Of a stretch of DNA of 64,000 nt, positions 1 through 8,564 are shown one piece after another (within the stretch, counting starts at the first letter, position 1; the number at the start of each line of letters is the position of its first letter). A program made the translations under genes and the position numbers. Origin of the DNA: Dyadobacter sp. Leaf189 (GTDB lineage Bacteria > Bacteroidota > Bacteroidia > Cytophagales > Spirosomataceae). The DNA lies in assembly GCF_001424405.1 (NCBI RefSeq), contig NZ_LMPS01000001.1, positions 67,263 through 131,262 of the forward strand. The letters run 5' to 3'. A model generated the notes under the pieces. It was given only the letters and a program-made list of their open reading frames with translations, made no database searches and was not told the DNA's origin.

Positions 1-1
1 C

Positions 2-217
2 ATTGTGAACCACATTGTAGATGATTCTCCGGCCTCCAAAGCGGGGTTAATGGAAGGAGATCAGCTGCTTTTTATCGACGATCATGCAGCTACCGATTTG
101 AATGTCAGCGAAATATACAAGCTGATGCAGCGCGGCGACGGAAAGAACATAGACCTGCTGGTGAAGCGGAAAGGGGATATTTTCTTTACTCAAATTACCC
201 TCAAAAGGATGATTTAA
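2..217 (+). CDS. C-terminal PDZ domain of a probable aspartyl protease (5' end outside the window)
   Basis: The reading frame is open from the left edge to a TAA at 215-217, so only the last ~71 residues are visible. They form a PDZ fold: SPASKAGLMEGD is the carboxylate-binding-side motif, followed by FIDDHAA and a final ITLKRMI strand. In Bacteroidota this kind of PDZ tail commonly closes retropepsin-like aspartyl proteases, and that is the likeliest parent. The catalytic part is not in the window, so the protease identity is inferred; an S41 or other PDZ protein is possible. The GTG at position 5 is internal, not a start. Confidence 0.6.
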   Translation: MVNHIVDDSPASKAGLMEGDQLLFIDDHAATDLNVSEIYKLMQRGDGKNIDLLVKRKGDIFFTQITLKRMI

Positions 218-255
218 GTATTTTTAAGCCAAACAAACCAAAACATCCGGCTTAA

Positions 256-912
256 TTGGAACGCCTATTAGTCACAGAAGACGGTTCACATTCCTTATAC
301 AGTTCTCAGTTCAACCAGCAATATCATTCCCTGCAGGGAGCGCTGAACGAATCCAGGCACATTTATATCAACCTCGGCTTGCAGCCGGTTTTAAGCCAGT
401 CCGAAAATCCTGTTCATGTTTTTGAAATGGGTTTTGGTACTGGCTTAAATGCATTTCTGGCGTGGAAGCTTGCCGACTCGCTTCAAAAGCCGGTGATTTA
501 TACAACCATTGAAGCCTATCCCGTGGACCTGGCTGAGGCGGCATTGCTGAACTACGAAAGCGAGAGCGGCGGGACAGGCTTTATGCAATTGCACGAATCA
601 GCCTGGGGCGAGTCCATCCGGCTATCCGCATATTTTACATTCAGGAAAGAACAAATCCATTTACAGGATTTTAAAACCGATGAAATTTTTGACGTTGTAT
701 TTTACGACGCTTTCGATCCCCGTGCACAGCCGGAACTTTGGTCGGCAGAAATATTTACCCGGGTAGCAGCCCAAACAGCTGCCGGTGGCGTATTAGTTAC
801 ATATTCATCCAAAGGGATTGTCAAACGTGCATTGGCCGCTGCCGGGTTTAAAGTAGAGCGGCACAAAGGCCCGGGCAGGAAAACGCATGTTTTGAAAGCG
901 ATCCGCATCTGA
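256..912 (+). CDS. mnmD: tRNA 5-methylaminomethyl-2-thiouridine methyltransferase, stand-alone MnmD
   Basis: SAM-dependent methyltransferase of the MnmC N-terminal domain family (DUF752), which completes mnm5s2U at the tRNA wobble position. Visible are the family opening (TEDGSHSLYSSQFNQQYHS, residues ~7-25), the SAM-binding loop EMGFGTGLNAF (~56-66), the acidic VVFYDAFDPRAQPELWS block (~148-164) and a TYSSKG...GPGRK ending typical of the family. At 218 residues it lacks the FAD oxidase half found in E. coli MnmC, which is normal in Bacteroidota. The start is TTG at 256, directly after an in-frame TAA (253-255); the next Met lies in the SAM loop, so TTG is effectively forced. Confidence 0.85.
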   Translation: MERLLVTEDGSHSLYSSQFNQQYHSLQGALNESRHIYINLGLQPVLSQSENPVHVFEMGFGTGLNAFLAWKLADSLQKPVIYTTIEAYPVDLAEAALLNYESESGGTGFMQLHESAWGESIRLSAYFTFRKEQIHLQDFKTDEIFDVVFYDAFDPRAQPELWSAEIFTRVAAQTAAGGVLVTYSSKGIVKRALAAAGFKVERHKGPGRKTHVLKAIRI

Positions 913-974
913 TTAGGTGAAATTGACGGATATTAGCACCAAGTTTACAATCTGAATTCAAAAGCCTGAAAAAT

Positions 975-1559
975 ATGAACTACCAGAATCTGATAAGCGC
1001 AGAGTTGAAAGAAGCGCAGACCGTGTTGGATAACTTTCTTAGCGACCCGGATCAGATAGAAAAAATTGAGCGTGCAGCCGGTTTAATGGCCGAGGCGATC
1101 ATCCATAATGGAAAAATCATCTCTTGCGGAAACGGTGGATCGCATTGCGACGCGATGCATTTTGCCGAAGAGCTCACGGGAAGATACCGCGACAACCGCC
1201 GCGCATTACCTGCAATCGCGATTTCAGACGTAAGTCACCTGAGCTGCGTTAGTAATGATTTTGGTTATGAATTCGTGTTTTCAAGATACCTGGAAGCATT
1301 GGGCCAGCCGGGCGATGTTTTGCTCGGACTAAGTACCAGTGGTAACTCAACCAATATCCTGCGCGCAGCCGAAGCAGCAAAAGCGAAAGGAATGAAAGTG
1401 ATCATTATGTCGGGCAAAGACGGCGGTAAGCTGGCCGGTTTAGCCGACGTTGAAATCCGCGTTCCGCATTTTGGTTATGCCGACAGGATCCAGGAAATTC
1501 ACATCAAGGTGATCCACATTTTCATGTTATTAATTGAAAAAATGGTTTTGCGGGAGTAA
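975..1559 (+). CDS. gmhA: D-sedoheptulose-7-phosphate isomerase
   Basis: Converts sedoheptulose 7-phosphate to D-glycero-D-manno-heptose 7-phosphate, the first step to the ADP-heptose of LPS inner core; cytoplasmic. The 194-residue single SIS domain matches the usual length. The phosphosugar loop [16 protein letters not shown] (~52-67) carries the His and Glu used for zinc and catalysis in GmhA, a second SIS loop LSTSGNS lies at ~118-124, and the C-terminal [10 protein letters not shown] segment supplies the remaining Gln/His pair. It lies between mnmD and a Nudix gene without other heptose genes, so the pathway is scattered. Confidence 0.87.
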   Translation: MNYQNLISAELKEAQTVLDNFLSDPDQIEKIERAAGLMAEAIIHNGKIISCGNGGSHCDAMHFAEELTGRYRDNRRALPAIAISDVSHLSCVSNDFGYEFVFSRYLEALGQPGDVLLGLSTSGNSTNILRAAEAAKAKGMKVIIMSGKDGGKLAGLADVEIRVPHFGYADRIQEIHIKVIHIFMLLIEKMVLRE

Positions 1560-1612
1560 AAAACCCTGGAAACGCTATATTGGGCTAAATCTAATCAGAC
1601 ACCACTGTTTTC

Positions 1613-2053
1613 ATGAATGTACGCCCATCTGCCATTATACTCCGCGATAATTCAATTCTGACACTTTGTTATTGTTACAGCGGAACGGACGTTTTTGCCT
1701 TACCCGGTGGAAACCCCGATCCCGGTGAAAACCTGTCCCAGGCGCTTGCCCGCGAGCTGGAAGAGGAATTAGGCATTCTGGCCGAAGTAAAAGAAATGGT
1801 TTGCTGCGGGGAAGTGATCTGGCCGGAAGTACAAAAGGAAACGCTACATATTGTTTTCGAGGCTGAGATTTCGGATCAGAATCCGGTACTGAACCCTGAG
1901 CAGACAACAGCCCTGAAAATGGTCTGGCTTCCAGTGGAAGAGCTTCCCGGAAAGCGGCTTTATCCTAATATCGGTAAGCAAATCACCGACTTTCTTAATG
2001 GTAACACAACCAATGCACACATTGGTGTAATTGACCAGCCTTATATCAGCTAG
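1613..2053 (+). CDS. Nudix hydrolase
   Basis: A 146-residue single-domain Nudix protein. The Nudix box is complete: GGNPDPGENLSQALARELEEELG (roughly residues 32-54, split here only by notation) fits GX5EX7REUXEEXGU, so metal binding and pyrophosphohydrolase chemistry should be intact. It probably cleaves a nucleoside diphosphate linked to another moiety; the substrate cannot be read from the sequence. The neighbours gmhA and a SNF2 helicase give no pathway hint, and it has a 53-bp leader after gmhA. MutT-type sanitation or nucleotide-sugar hydrolysis are both possible. Confidence 0.82.
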   Translation: MNVRPSAIILRDNSILTLCYCYSGTDVFALPGGNPDPGENLSQALARELEEELGILAEVKEMVCCGEVIWPEVQKETLHIVFEAEISDQNPVLNPEQTTALKMVWLPVEELPGKRLYPNIGKQITDFLNGNTTNAHIGVIDQPYIS

Positions 2054-2107
2054 GTTAAATTACCGGTATATCTCCATTACTGATTTCTATAAAACCTAAA
2101 CATCCTG

Positions 2108-2115
2108 TACTTTTG
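2108..2115 (+). promoter_or_regulatory. Candidate -7 box for the SNF2 helicase gene
   Basis: TACTTTTG matches the Bacteroidetes -7 consensus TAnnTTTG exactly and lies 23 bp before the ATG of the SNF2 gene. No good TTTG -33 element is visible at the expected distance, so this rests on the -7 box and its position alone. Confidence 0.35.
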
Positions 2116-2138
2116 CGTTTTCAAAAGGTAGCGGGTAA

Positions 2139-5100
2139 ATGGAAAACGAAAAGAAGGAGAAATTATCTAACTTCTTGTTGAGACGAACAGAGAAGGACGT
2201 ATTATCAAGAGGGCGTTCCATTTATAGCAGTGGCGGCTTAAAAGTATTAAAGCTGGATTACAATGGTCCCGGGATTGCGGAGTTTAAGGTTAAAAGCGAC
2301 TACTCCATTCATTTTTATCAGATCAACATCCGGGATTTCCTTACCCCTCAGATCATTACCGAATGTTCATGCCCCGACAAGGCGGGCTTGTGCAAGCACC
2401 GGGTAGCAGCAATTCTGTATATCCTGGACAAAATGCCGACGATCAAGCAGGTTGTTCATGAAATGGAAGATACTGTGGTGGAGCTGGGCGAAATCCGCGA
2501 TTTTCAGCTGCGCAGTCTCGTTCTGGATGAAACCTGGCGAAACAAAGACTCGGTTCAGGATGTGGAGATTACTTCTGCGAAAGAAGGCGAGGCCGAGTGC
2601 GTGGTTGTAGATCAGGGGCAATCTTATACTGTCAAATTAGAGCGGGTTGCAAACACCCGGCAAATACATACTTCCTGTACCTGCGGACAAAAGCTCTGGG
2701 CGCCACTCTGCGCGCACAAGCTGGCGGCTTTACTGAAACTGCGTGAAGAACTCGGCGAGAAAGCATTTGAAGTAATGCGTGATCTGACAGCCGAGAAAAA
2801 CAGCTTACTAGCCGAATACGGTTATTCCCTGCAGGATAATTTTAAAGATAAATTCGACTTCCGTCTCGACGAAGCGGGAGGTCTGCAACTGATCAAGCTT
2901 GATCCGGCCCTTCAAAAAGTGGGCAGCTACCAGAACTGGGACGAGCTCAAAGAGCGGATACTGCCGCAGCAAAGTGTCACATTCGCAGTGGCCAATGCAG
3001 ATGGTGCGCAGGATGAAGAGGATAGGGTTTCTATTTTCGTGTTTTGGCCAAAAGGTAAAAATCACCTGCTCGACATTGGATTTGGCGTTTTTTCTGTCAA
3101 ACACAGCACCAAGTCCGAGAAGGTCACCAATATCCGCAATATAGCCGGCGGATCGAGCCACTACTATGCGGCTGACGAAATTCCCGTTCTTACGGAAGCT
3201 GACGCGCGCCTGGTGCGCCTTGCGAAGCATTGGGAAGAAGGCTTGCAGAAATTCATCCGGAAACATGGATGGGCTTACAATGCATATCTTCATTTTGACG
3301 ATGTAAGCAGCCAGCAGCGGCTGGAAGCCCGTAACTACGTGGGCAAGCAGATCAGCAAGGTTTTCAGTGACCTGGATCCCGAGCGGCTTTACCTGGCCGA
3401 CAGTGATTATGTGACGAGTAACAATCAACTCACACAGCTGGAACTCCACCGCGAGCCGGTAAAGCTCTTTTTTGTACTCACAGAAGACCGGGAATTCATT
3501 ACCCTTAATCCTTATCTGGAGTTAAAACCCGGCGCGCCTATCGAGCTGCAAAAGGTAATGTCGCTGGACAGCTTCTGGCTGGGATTGTATAATGATAAAA
3601 TATTGTTTCGCTGGGCAGGCGTGAGTGAGGCCGAAATGGCGGTTTACCTCAGCCAGAATGGATTTAAAATCCGTGTAAAAAAGGAATTTGGCGACAGCTT
3701 CCTGAATGACTGGATCATCCCGCTTACCGAGCAGTTCGATGTAATGTTCCAGACGCGGCACGAGGTACAATCCACGCCGCTGAAATTTGAAAAGCCGCTC
3801 CTTTACCTCCGTGAAGATGAAGCAAACCTGCTGATTGTCCCCTCGTATGTATATGCAGACGAGCAGGGCACAACCGAGTTTTTGCATGATCAGCGTAAGG
3901 CAAAAACCAGCTTCAAGGATGGCCAGATCGCTACGCTCGAAAGAGATATGAATGCTGAAAATGGAGTTTGGCAATGGCTGAAAAGTCTGCATCCAAGCTT
4001 CGGTAACCAGGCTGGGCAGCCCTTCTTTTATGTTCCATTTGACCAGGTTATGAAAGATGGCTGGCTGTTCACGTTTGTGGAAGCCGCCAAGAAGAAGCAT
4101 TATGATGTTTTAGGTTTTAATAACCTAAAAAAAATGCGTTTTAATCCCAACCGCGGCTCGGTGAAGGTACAAGCCTCATCTGGTATCGACTGGTTTGATA
4201 TGAAGATCGAGATCACTTTCGGAGATCAGGTTGTTCCGCTGTCTGAGGTTAAAAAGGCATTTCTGAAAAAGCAGAACTATGTGCAGCTGAGCGACGGGTC
4301 CCTGGGAATGCTGCCGGAAGAGTGGATTACAAAGCTTGAACCGATTATGCAGTTTGGCAGGGTAGATGCGGATCAGATCCATTTATCCAAAATCCACTTC
4401 TCTTTAATTGACGAACTGATTTCTGAAATAGATAATGAAGATGTTTTCCGGGAGTTGCAGGAGAAAAAAGAGAAGCTGCTCAACTTTAAGGAAATTCCGA
4501 ATGTACCATTGCCCGGGAATGTAAAAGCTACATTGCGGCAATACCAGGAGGAAGGCTACAAATGGATCCATTTTCTCGATGAATTTGGCTGGGGCGGCTG
4601 TTTGGCAGATGATATGGGTTTGGGAAAAACCTTGCAGATGCTGACGTTTTTGCAACAGCAGAAAAACCTGAATCCAAGTAATACGAACCTCGTCGTAGTT
4701 CCTACTACGCTGATTTTCAACTGGCAGGCAGAGGCCGAGAAATTTACGCCCGACCTGAGGTTGTATGTACATCGCGGTATGGCGAGGAAAAAGGAGATCG
4801 ATTTTTTCGTAGAATACGATGTCATTTTAACGACTTACGGTACTATGCGCAGCGATGTTGAGCTGCTGCGTCGCTTCGATTTCAATTATATCATTTTGGA
4901 TGAAGCCCAGGCGATCAAAAATCCGGATTCGCTTACTTCAAAAGCTTGCCGGTTATTGCGCGCAAAAAACCGGCTAACCATGACGGGTACACCTGTCGAG
5001 AACAATACGTTCGACCTGTACTCTCAATTTGAATTCCTTAACCCGGGTATGCTCGGCCACGCTGACTTTTTCAGGACCGAGTACGCTACGCCAATTGATA

Positions 5101-5915
5101 AGTATCAGGATAAGGAAAAGGCCGCTGAGCTTCGGAAGCTGGTTTATCCATTTATGCTGAAAAGGACGAAAGAAGAGGTCGCGACGGATTTGCCGGATAA
5201 GACTGAAACCATTCTTTTCTGTGAAATGGGTCAAAAGCAGCGCAAAGTGTACGAAACTTTCCGGGAGAGGTACCGTGAAGAAATTGCGGAAAAGCTTGCT
5301 ACTGAGGGACTCAATAAAAGCAGCTTCCTTATTTTGGAGGCATTGTTGAAACTGCGCCAGATCTGCGACTCACCATCGATCCTGTCGGGAGAAGAAGATT
5401 TTGGAAATGAATCGGCCAAGCTAGAAGAAATTACCCGCGAGATCGAAGAGAATGCATCGAATCACAAGATCCTTATTTTCAGTCAGTTTTTAGGAATGCT
5501 TGATTTGATCCGTCAGCATCTGGAAAAAATGAATATTCCTTACGAATACCTGGATGGGCAGACTGTCGACAGGGCCGGTAGGGTTAATCGTTTCCAGAAT
5601 GACCAGACTTGTCGCGTGTTCCTAATGAGCCTGAAAGCGGGTGGGGTAGGACTTAACCTGACAGAAGCTGATTACGTGTATCTGATTGATCCATGGTGGA
5701 ACCCGGCGGTAGAGCGTCAGGCAATTGACAGAACGCACCGGATCGGGCAAACCCGGAAGGTATTTGCTTACAAGATGATTTGTAAGGATACAATTGAGGA
5801 GAAGATCCTGTTGTTACAGCAAAGAAAACAGGATCTTGCCGAAGATCTGGTTGGCGGCGAATCGGGCTTTATCAAAAAGCTCAGCCAGGAAGATATTATG
5901 GGATTGTTCAGCTGA
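2139..5915 (+). CDS. SNF2/SWI2-family DNA-dependent ATPase with two SWIM zinc fingers
   Basis: A 1258-residue HepA/SNF2-type helicase-like translocase. Two SWIM-type CxCxnCxH fingers are visible in the N-terminal part: CSCPDKAGLCKH near residue 75 and CTCGQKLWAPLCAH near 178. A long middle region without recognised motifs follows. The SNF2 ATPase core starts near 790: motif I DDMGLGKT (~822), motif II DEAQ (~920), motif III TGTPVENN (~948), and C-terminal motifs V/VI GGVGLNL...DPWWNPAVERQA...RTHRIGQ (~1167-1205). All catalytic motifs are intact. Such proteins probably remodel protein-DNA or RNA polymerase complexes during transcription or repair; the specific target is unknown. It is preceded by an 85-bp gap, so probably separately transcribed. 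Confidence 0.88.
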   Translation: MENEKKEKLSNFLLRRTEKDVLSRGRSIYSSGGLKVLKLDYNGPGIAEFKVKSDYSIHFYQINIRDFLTPQIITECSCPDKAGLCKHRVAAILYILDKMPTIKQVVHEMEDTVVELGEIRDFQLRSLVLDETWRNKDSVQDVEITSAKEGEAECVVVDQGQSYTVKLERVANTRQIHTSCTCGQKLWAPLCAHKLAALLKLREELGEKAFEVMRDLTAEKNSLLAEYGYSLQDNFKDKFDFRLDEAGGLQLIKLDPALQKVGSYQNWDELKERILPQQSVTFAVANADGAQDEEDRVSIFVFWPKGKNHLLDIGFGVFSVKHSTKSEKVTNIRNIAGGSSHYYAADEIPVLTEADARLVRLAKHWEEGLQKFIRKHGWAYNAYLHFDDVSSQQRLEARNYVGKQISKVFSDLDPERLYLADSDYVTSNNQLTQLELHREPVKLFFVLTEDREFITLNPYLELKPGAPIELQKVMSLDSFWLGLYNDKILFRWAGVSEAEMAVYLSQNGFKIRVKKEFGDSFLNDWIIPLTEQFDVMFQTRHEVQSTPLKFEKPLLYLREDEANLLIVPSYVYADEQGTTEFLHDQRKAKTSFKDGQIATLERDMNAENGVWQWLKSLHPSFGNQAGQPFFYVPFDQVMKDGWLFTFVEAAKKKHYDVLGFNNLKKMRFNPNRGSVKVQASSGIDWFDMKIEITFGDQVVPLSEVKKAFLKKQNYVQLSDGSLGMLPEEWITKLEPIMQFGRVDADQIHLSKIHFSLIDELISEIDNEDVFRELQEKKEKLLNFKEIPNVPLPGNVKATLRQYQEEGYKWIHFLDEFGWGGCLADDMGLGKTLQMLTFLQQQKNLNPSNTNLVVVPTTLIFNWQAEAEKFTPDLRLYVHRGMARKKEIDFFVEYDVILTTYGTMRSDVELLRRFDFNYIILDEAQAIKNPDSLTSKACRLLRAKNRLTMTGTPVENNTFDLYSQFEFLNPGMLGHADFFRTEYATPIDKYQDKEKAAELRKLVYPFMLKRTKEEVATDLPDKTETILFCEMGQKQRKVYETFRERYREEIAEKLATEGLNKSSFLILEALLKLRQICDSPSILSGEEDFGNESAKLEEITREIEENASNHKILIFSQFLGMLDLIRQHLEKMNIPYEYLDGQTVDRAGRVNRFQNDQTCRVFLMSLKAGGVGLNLTEADYVYLIDPWWNPAVERQAIDRTHRIGQTRKVFAYKMICKDTIEEKILLLQQRKQDLAEDLVGGESGFIKKLSQEDIMGLFS

Positions 5916-5920
5916 GAATT

Positions 5921-6235
5921 TTAATATTTCAACAGCTTATTATCAGCTGTCATATTAAGCATATTCCGGTCACTGAACTTGACGGAACTTGCTTCAAGCG
6001 TACTATCTGCGGACGCAAATTCAAAAATGTCCGCAGGATCGTACAATCTTTTGTCACCACTTGAAACTTCTACACGCTCCTGATCGAATATTGGGGTGTT
6101 GACCCCATTTCTATCAGGTACATTGTACATTTTTTCCACACTTGCACTTCTTAGTGCTTTATAGCGAGCTTGTTTTTCAAAAACACAAAGAACAAGTAAA
6201 ATAGAGGCTATTAACAGGATACGCTGATTTTTCAT
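5921..6235 (-). CDS. Small membrane-anchored or secreted protein of unknown function
   Basis: A 104-residue reading frame with an N-terminal hydrophobic stretch (ILLIASILLVLCVF, ~5-18) after two basic residues, then a polar, acidic remainder. The N-terminus could be an uncleaved anchor or a signal peptide; the single Cys at the end of the hydrophobic run is not in a good lipobox. I recognise no family. It fills the space between the convergent SNF2 and recQ genes, ends 5 bp from the SNF2 stop, and no other frame explains the region. The real-gene call rests on the signal-like start and normal composition. Confidence 0.5.
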   Translation of the reverse strand: MKNQRILLIASILLVLCVFEKQARYKALRSASVEKMYNVPDRNGVNTPIFDQERVEVSSGDKRLYDPADIFEFASADSTLEASSVKFSDRNMLNMTADNKLLKY

Positions 6236-6380
6236 ATTAAATGCAATGTCTGGAATCTAATAAAGAAAGCCATGTACAGCATTAAGAGCAATTTTCAGGC
6301 CAGAAGGTTGCAATTGCCAGAAAATTTAAGTCAAAAACGTATATGCATTTTGCCCAACAAATTTTCCTATAAATGGATAT

Positions 6381-8552
6381 TTAAAAAGTGCTATTTTTCT
6401 CTTCCCGAATCGCGAGTGCCAGACGAATTTGTCCATAGTCAAATTGCTCGCCCAATAATTCGAAGAGTGGCTTGACAGGATCATTTTTCCCCACTTGAAT
6501 CTCATCAGCCGCTTTTACAATAATCTTGTATGCCGATTGCTCAATTAAGGCTTCCAAATCAATCGGCTGGCCTTCTTCTTTGAGCTTGATCAAATGAGAA
6601 ATAACGGTCGTGGAACTAAGATTTCTTTTTTCAGCAATTTCCCTGACAGAAAGTCCTGACTTGAAGAGATCCCACGTTTCAATGAATGTCATGCCTGCGA
6701 CAGATCGGGTACCTGGCTTGAAATTCTCACGGGCAAAATCCAGGATTTCATTGATGAAAGTCTCACCGTACCTTCTGAACTTCTCTGCGCCTACACCGGA
6801 AATGGATTTCATCTGCATTTCGGAAACGGGCTTCTTCTGGGCCATTTCTGATAAGGTAGCGTCACTGAAAACAACATAAGGCGGTACACCCAGCGCATCT
6901 GCCAGTTGTTTACGGAGCGCGCGCAACCTGTCGAACAATGCATCTTTAATGACTTCGCGCTTTGGCTTTTCCTTCGGCACAAGTTCTTCCTCTTTCGCTT
7001 TCCGCTCTGATAGCGGGATGAATTTCACAAGTTCCACCTTGCGCTCTCCCTTCAGAATCTGTCTGCTCAGTGCATTGAGCTTGAATGCGTGGGCTTCGTC
7101 GTAAGCGATATCCATTGCGCCTGAGTTGAGCAGCTGACTGATGTACTCGGCCCATTCATCACTTTTAAGCTCACTTCCAACCCCGAAAGTTGGCAGGCGC
7201 TCGTACCCGTGCTGAATTACATTCCGGTTTTTGCTTCCTCGCAGAATGTCCACCAGTAAGCCCATTGCTACTTTCTGATCTGTTCTGGCAATACCTGAAA
7301 GCGCCTTCTGTGCGATGATCGTTGCGTCGAAACGGGTACGCGGATTTTTGCAGACATCACAATTGCCGCAATCTCGGTCGAAGGAATCATTGAAATAATT
7401 AAGCAAAACGCGGCGCCTGCAAATGTCCGCCTCCGCATACTGCTTCATTCTGTTCAGCTTGGCATGCAGGAGCTCCTTCTGCTCGTCGGACTGCTCCGAA
7501 TTATTGATCATATCCTGCCTTGTAATAATGTCCATATAGCTGTAAAAGAGCACAGTATCCGAAGGGAGCCCGTCGCGCCCGGCCCGGCCGATTTCCTGAT
7601 AGAAGCTCTCCACGTTAGACGGCAGATTGTAATGGATCACCCAGCGTACGTTCGATTTATCGATCCCCATTCCAAATGCAATGGTTGCCACAATTACCTG
7701 TAAATCGTCCCGCAGGAAAGCTTCCTGTACTCTGGAACGTTTGTCGGCCGCAAGTCCGGCATGGTAGAATTCTGCTTTGAGCCCCGCATTTTTGAGGCTT
7801 GCAGCTACTGTTTCAGTGCCTTTTCTGCTCAAACAATAGATAATCCCGGGCTGGTTGGGACGTTTGGTAATGAAAGACTGAATTTGCTGAATGCGTTTCC
7901 TGCCTGGTAATACGGTAAGGCTGAGATTGGGCCGGTCAAAACTTGTGATGAAGGTTTCGGCATGCTCAATGCGTAGTTGTTTCAGAATATCGCGCCTGGT
8001 AACCCTGTCGGCAGTAGCTGTTAATGCAATTACGGGCACATTGGGAAAGCGAAGTTTCAGCGAGTTCAGTGACCGGTACTCCGGCCGGAAATCGTGACCC
8101 CAGGAAGAAATACAGTGCGATTCGTCGATAGCAAACAGTCCTACATTCCATTCTCTCAGCAGGTCAAAAGTATTGCCCGAGAAAAGGCGCTCCGGTGCGA
8201 TGTAAAGCAGTTTCAGCTCGCCCAGTTTGGCCCGCCACATCACGCTGTCTTGTTCTGAGGAGGACAATGTGGAATTAAGAAATGCAGCTGAGATACCATT
8301 TCCGTGAAGTGCCTCTACCTGGTCTTTCATCAATGCAATCAGCGGAGAGATCACAACGGTTAATCCTTCCCGTAAAATAGCCGGGATCTGAAAGCAGATT
8401 GACTTGCCGCCGCCTGTTGGCATTAACACGAAACAATCTTTTCCCTGCATAACCGAGTCTATGATCTCTGCCTGATGTGTACGAAATGAGTCGTAGCCAA
8501 AATATTTCTTAAGTGCTTCCTGTTTATCGACAGTCATTTTAGGGTCTTCCAT
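6381..8552 (-). CDS. recQ: ATP-dependent DNA helicase RecQ
   Basis: 3'-5' superfamily-2 helicase for recombination and fork repair. The 723-residue protein has the full architecture: motif I PTGGGKSICFQIP (~45), DESHCIS (~140), motif V/VI FGMGIDKSNVRWVIH...QEIGRAGRDG (~291-328), an RQC zinc site (CRRRVLLNYFN...CGNCDVC, ~378-400), an HRDC domain (~535-610), and a C-terminal helix-turn-helix segment (SVREIAEKRNLSSTTVISHLI, ~645-665, as seen in long RecQ forms). It is the last gene of a minus-strand unit, 12 bp behind the HhH outer-membrane protein, a grouping that looks positional rather than functional. Confidence 0.93.
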   Translation of the reverse strand: MEDPKMTVDKQEALKKYFGYDSFRTHQAEIIDSVMQGKDCFVLMPTGGGKSICFQIPAILREGLTVVISPLIALMKDQVEALHGNGISAAFLNSTLSSSEQDSVMWRAKLGELKLLYIAPERLFSGNTFDLLREWNVGLFAIDESHCISSWGHDFRPEYRSLNSLKLRFPNVPVIALTATADRVTRRDILKQLRIEHAETFITSFDRPNLSLTVLPGRKRIQQIQSFITKRPNQPGIIYCLSRKGTETVAASLKNAGLKAEFYHAGLAADKRSRVQEAFLRDDLQVIVATIAFGMGIDKSNVRWVIHYNLPSNVESFYQEIGRAGRDGLPSDTVLFYSYMDIITRQDMINNSEQSDEQKELLHAKLNRMKQYAEADICRRRVLLNYFNDSFDRDCGNCDVCKNPRTRFDATIIAQKALSGIARTDQKVAMGLLVDILRGSKNRNVIQHGYERLPTFGVGSELKSDEWAEYISQLLNSGAMDIAYDEAHAFKLNALSRQILKGERKVELVKFIPLSERKAKEEELVPKEKPKREVIKDALFDRLRALRKQLADALGVPPYVVFSDATLSEMAQKKPVSEMQMKSISGVGAEKFRRYGETFINEILDFARENFKPGTRSVAGMTFIETWDLFKSGLSVREIAEKRNLSSTTVISHLIKLKEEGQPIDLEALIEQSAYKIIVKAADEIQVGKNDPVKPLFELLGEQFDYGQIRLALAIREEKNSTF

Positions 8553-8564
8553 GTTGTTTTAAAA

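Noticed and set aside
2808..3449. 213-residue open frame on the minus strand inside the SNF2 gene
   Set aside because: Antisense shadow of a well-supported gene, with no start context or family features.
6272..6475. 67-residue frame near the recQ 3' end
   Set aside because: Overlaps recQ antisense and has no features of a gene.
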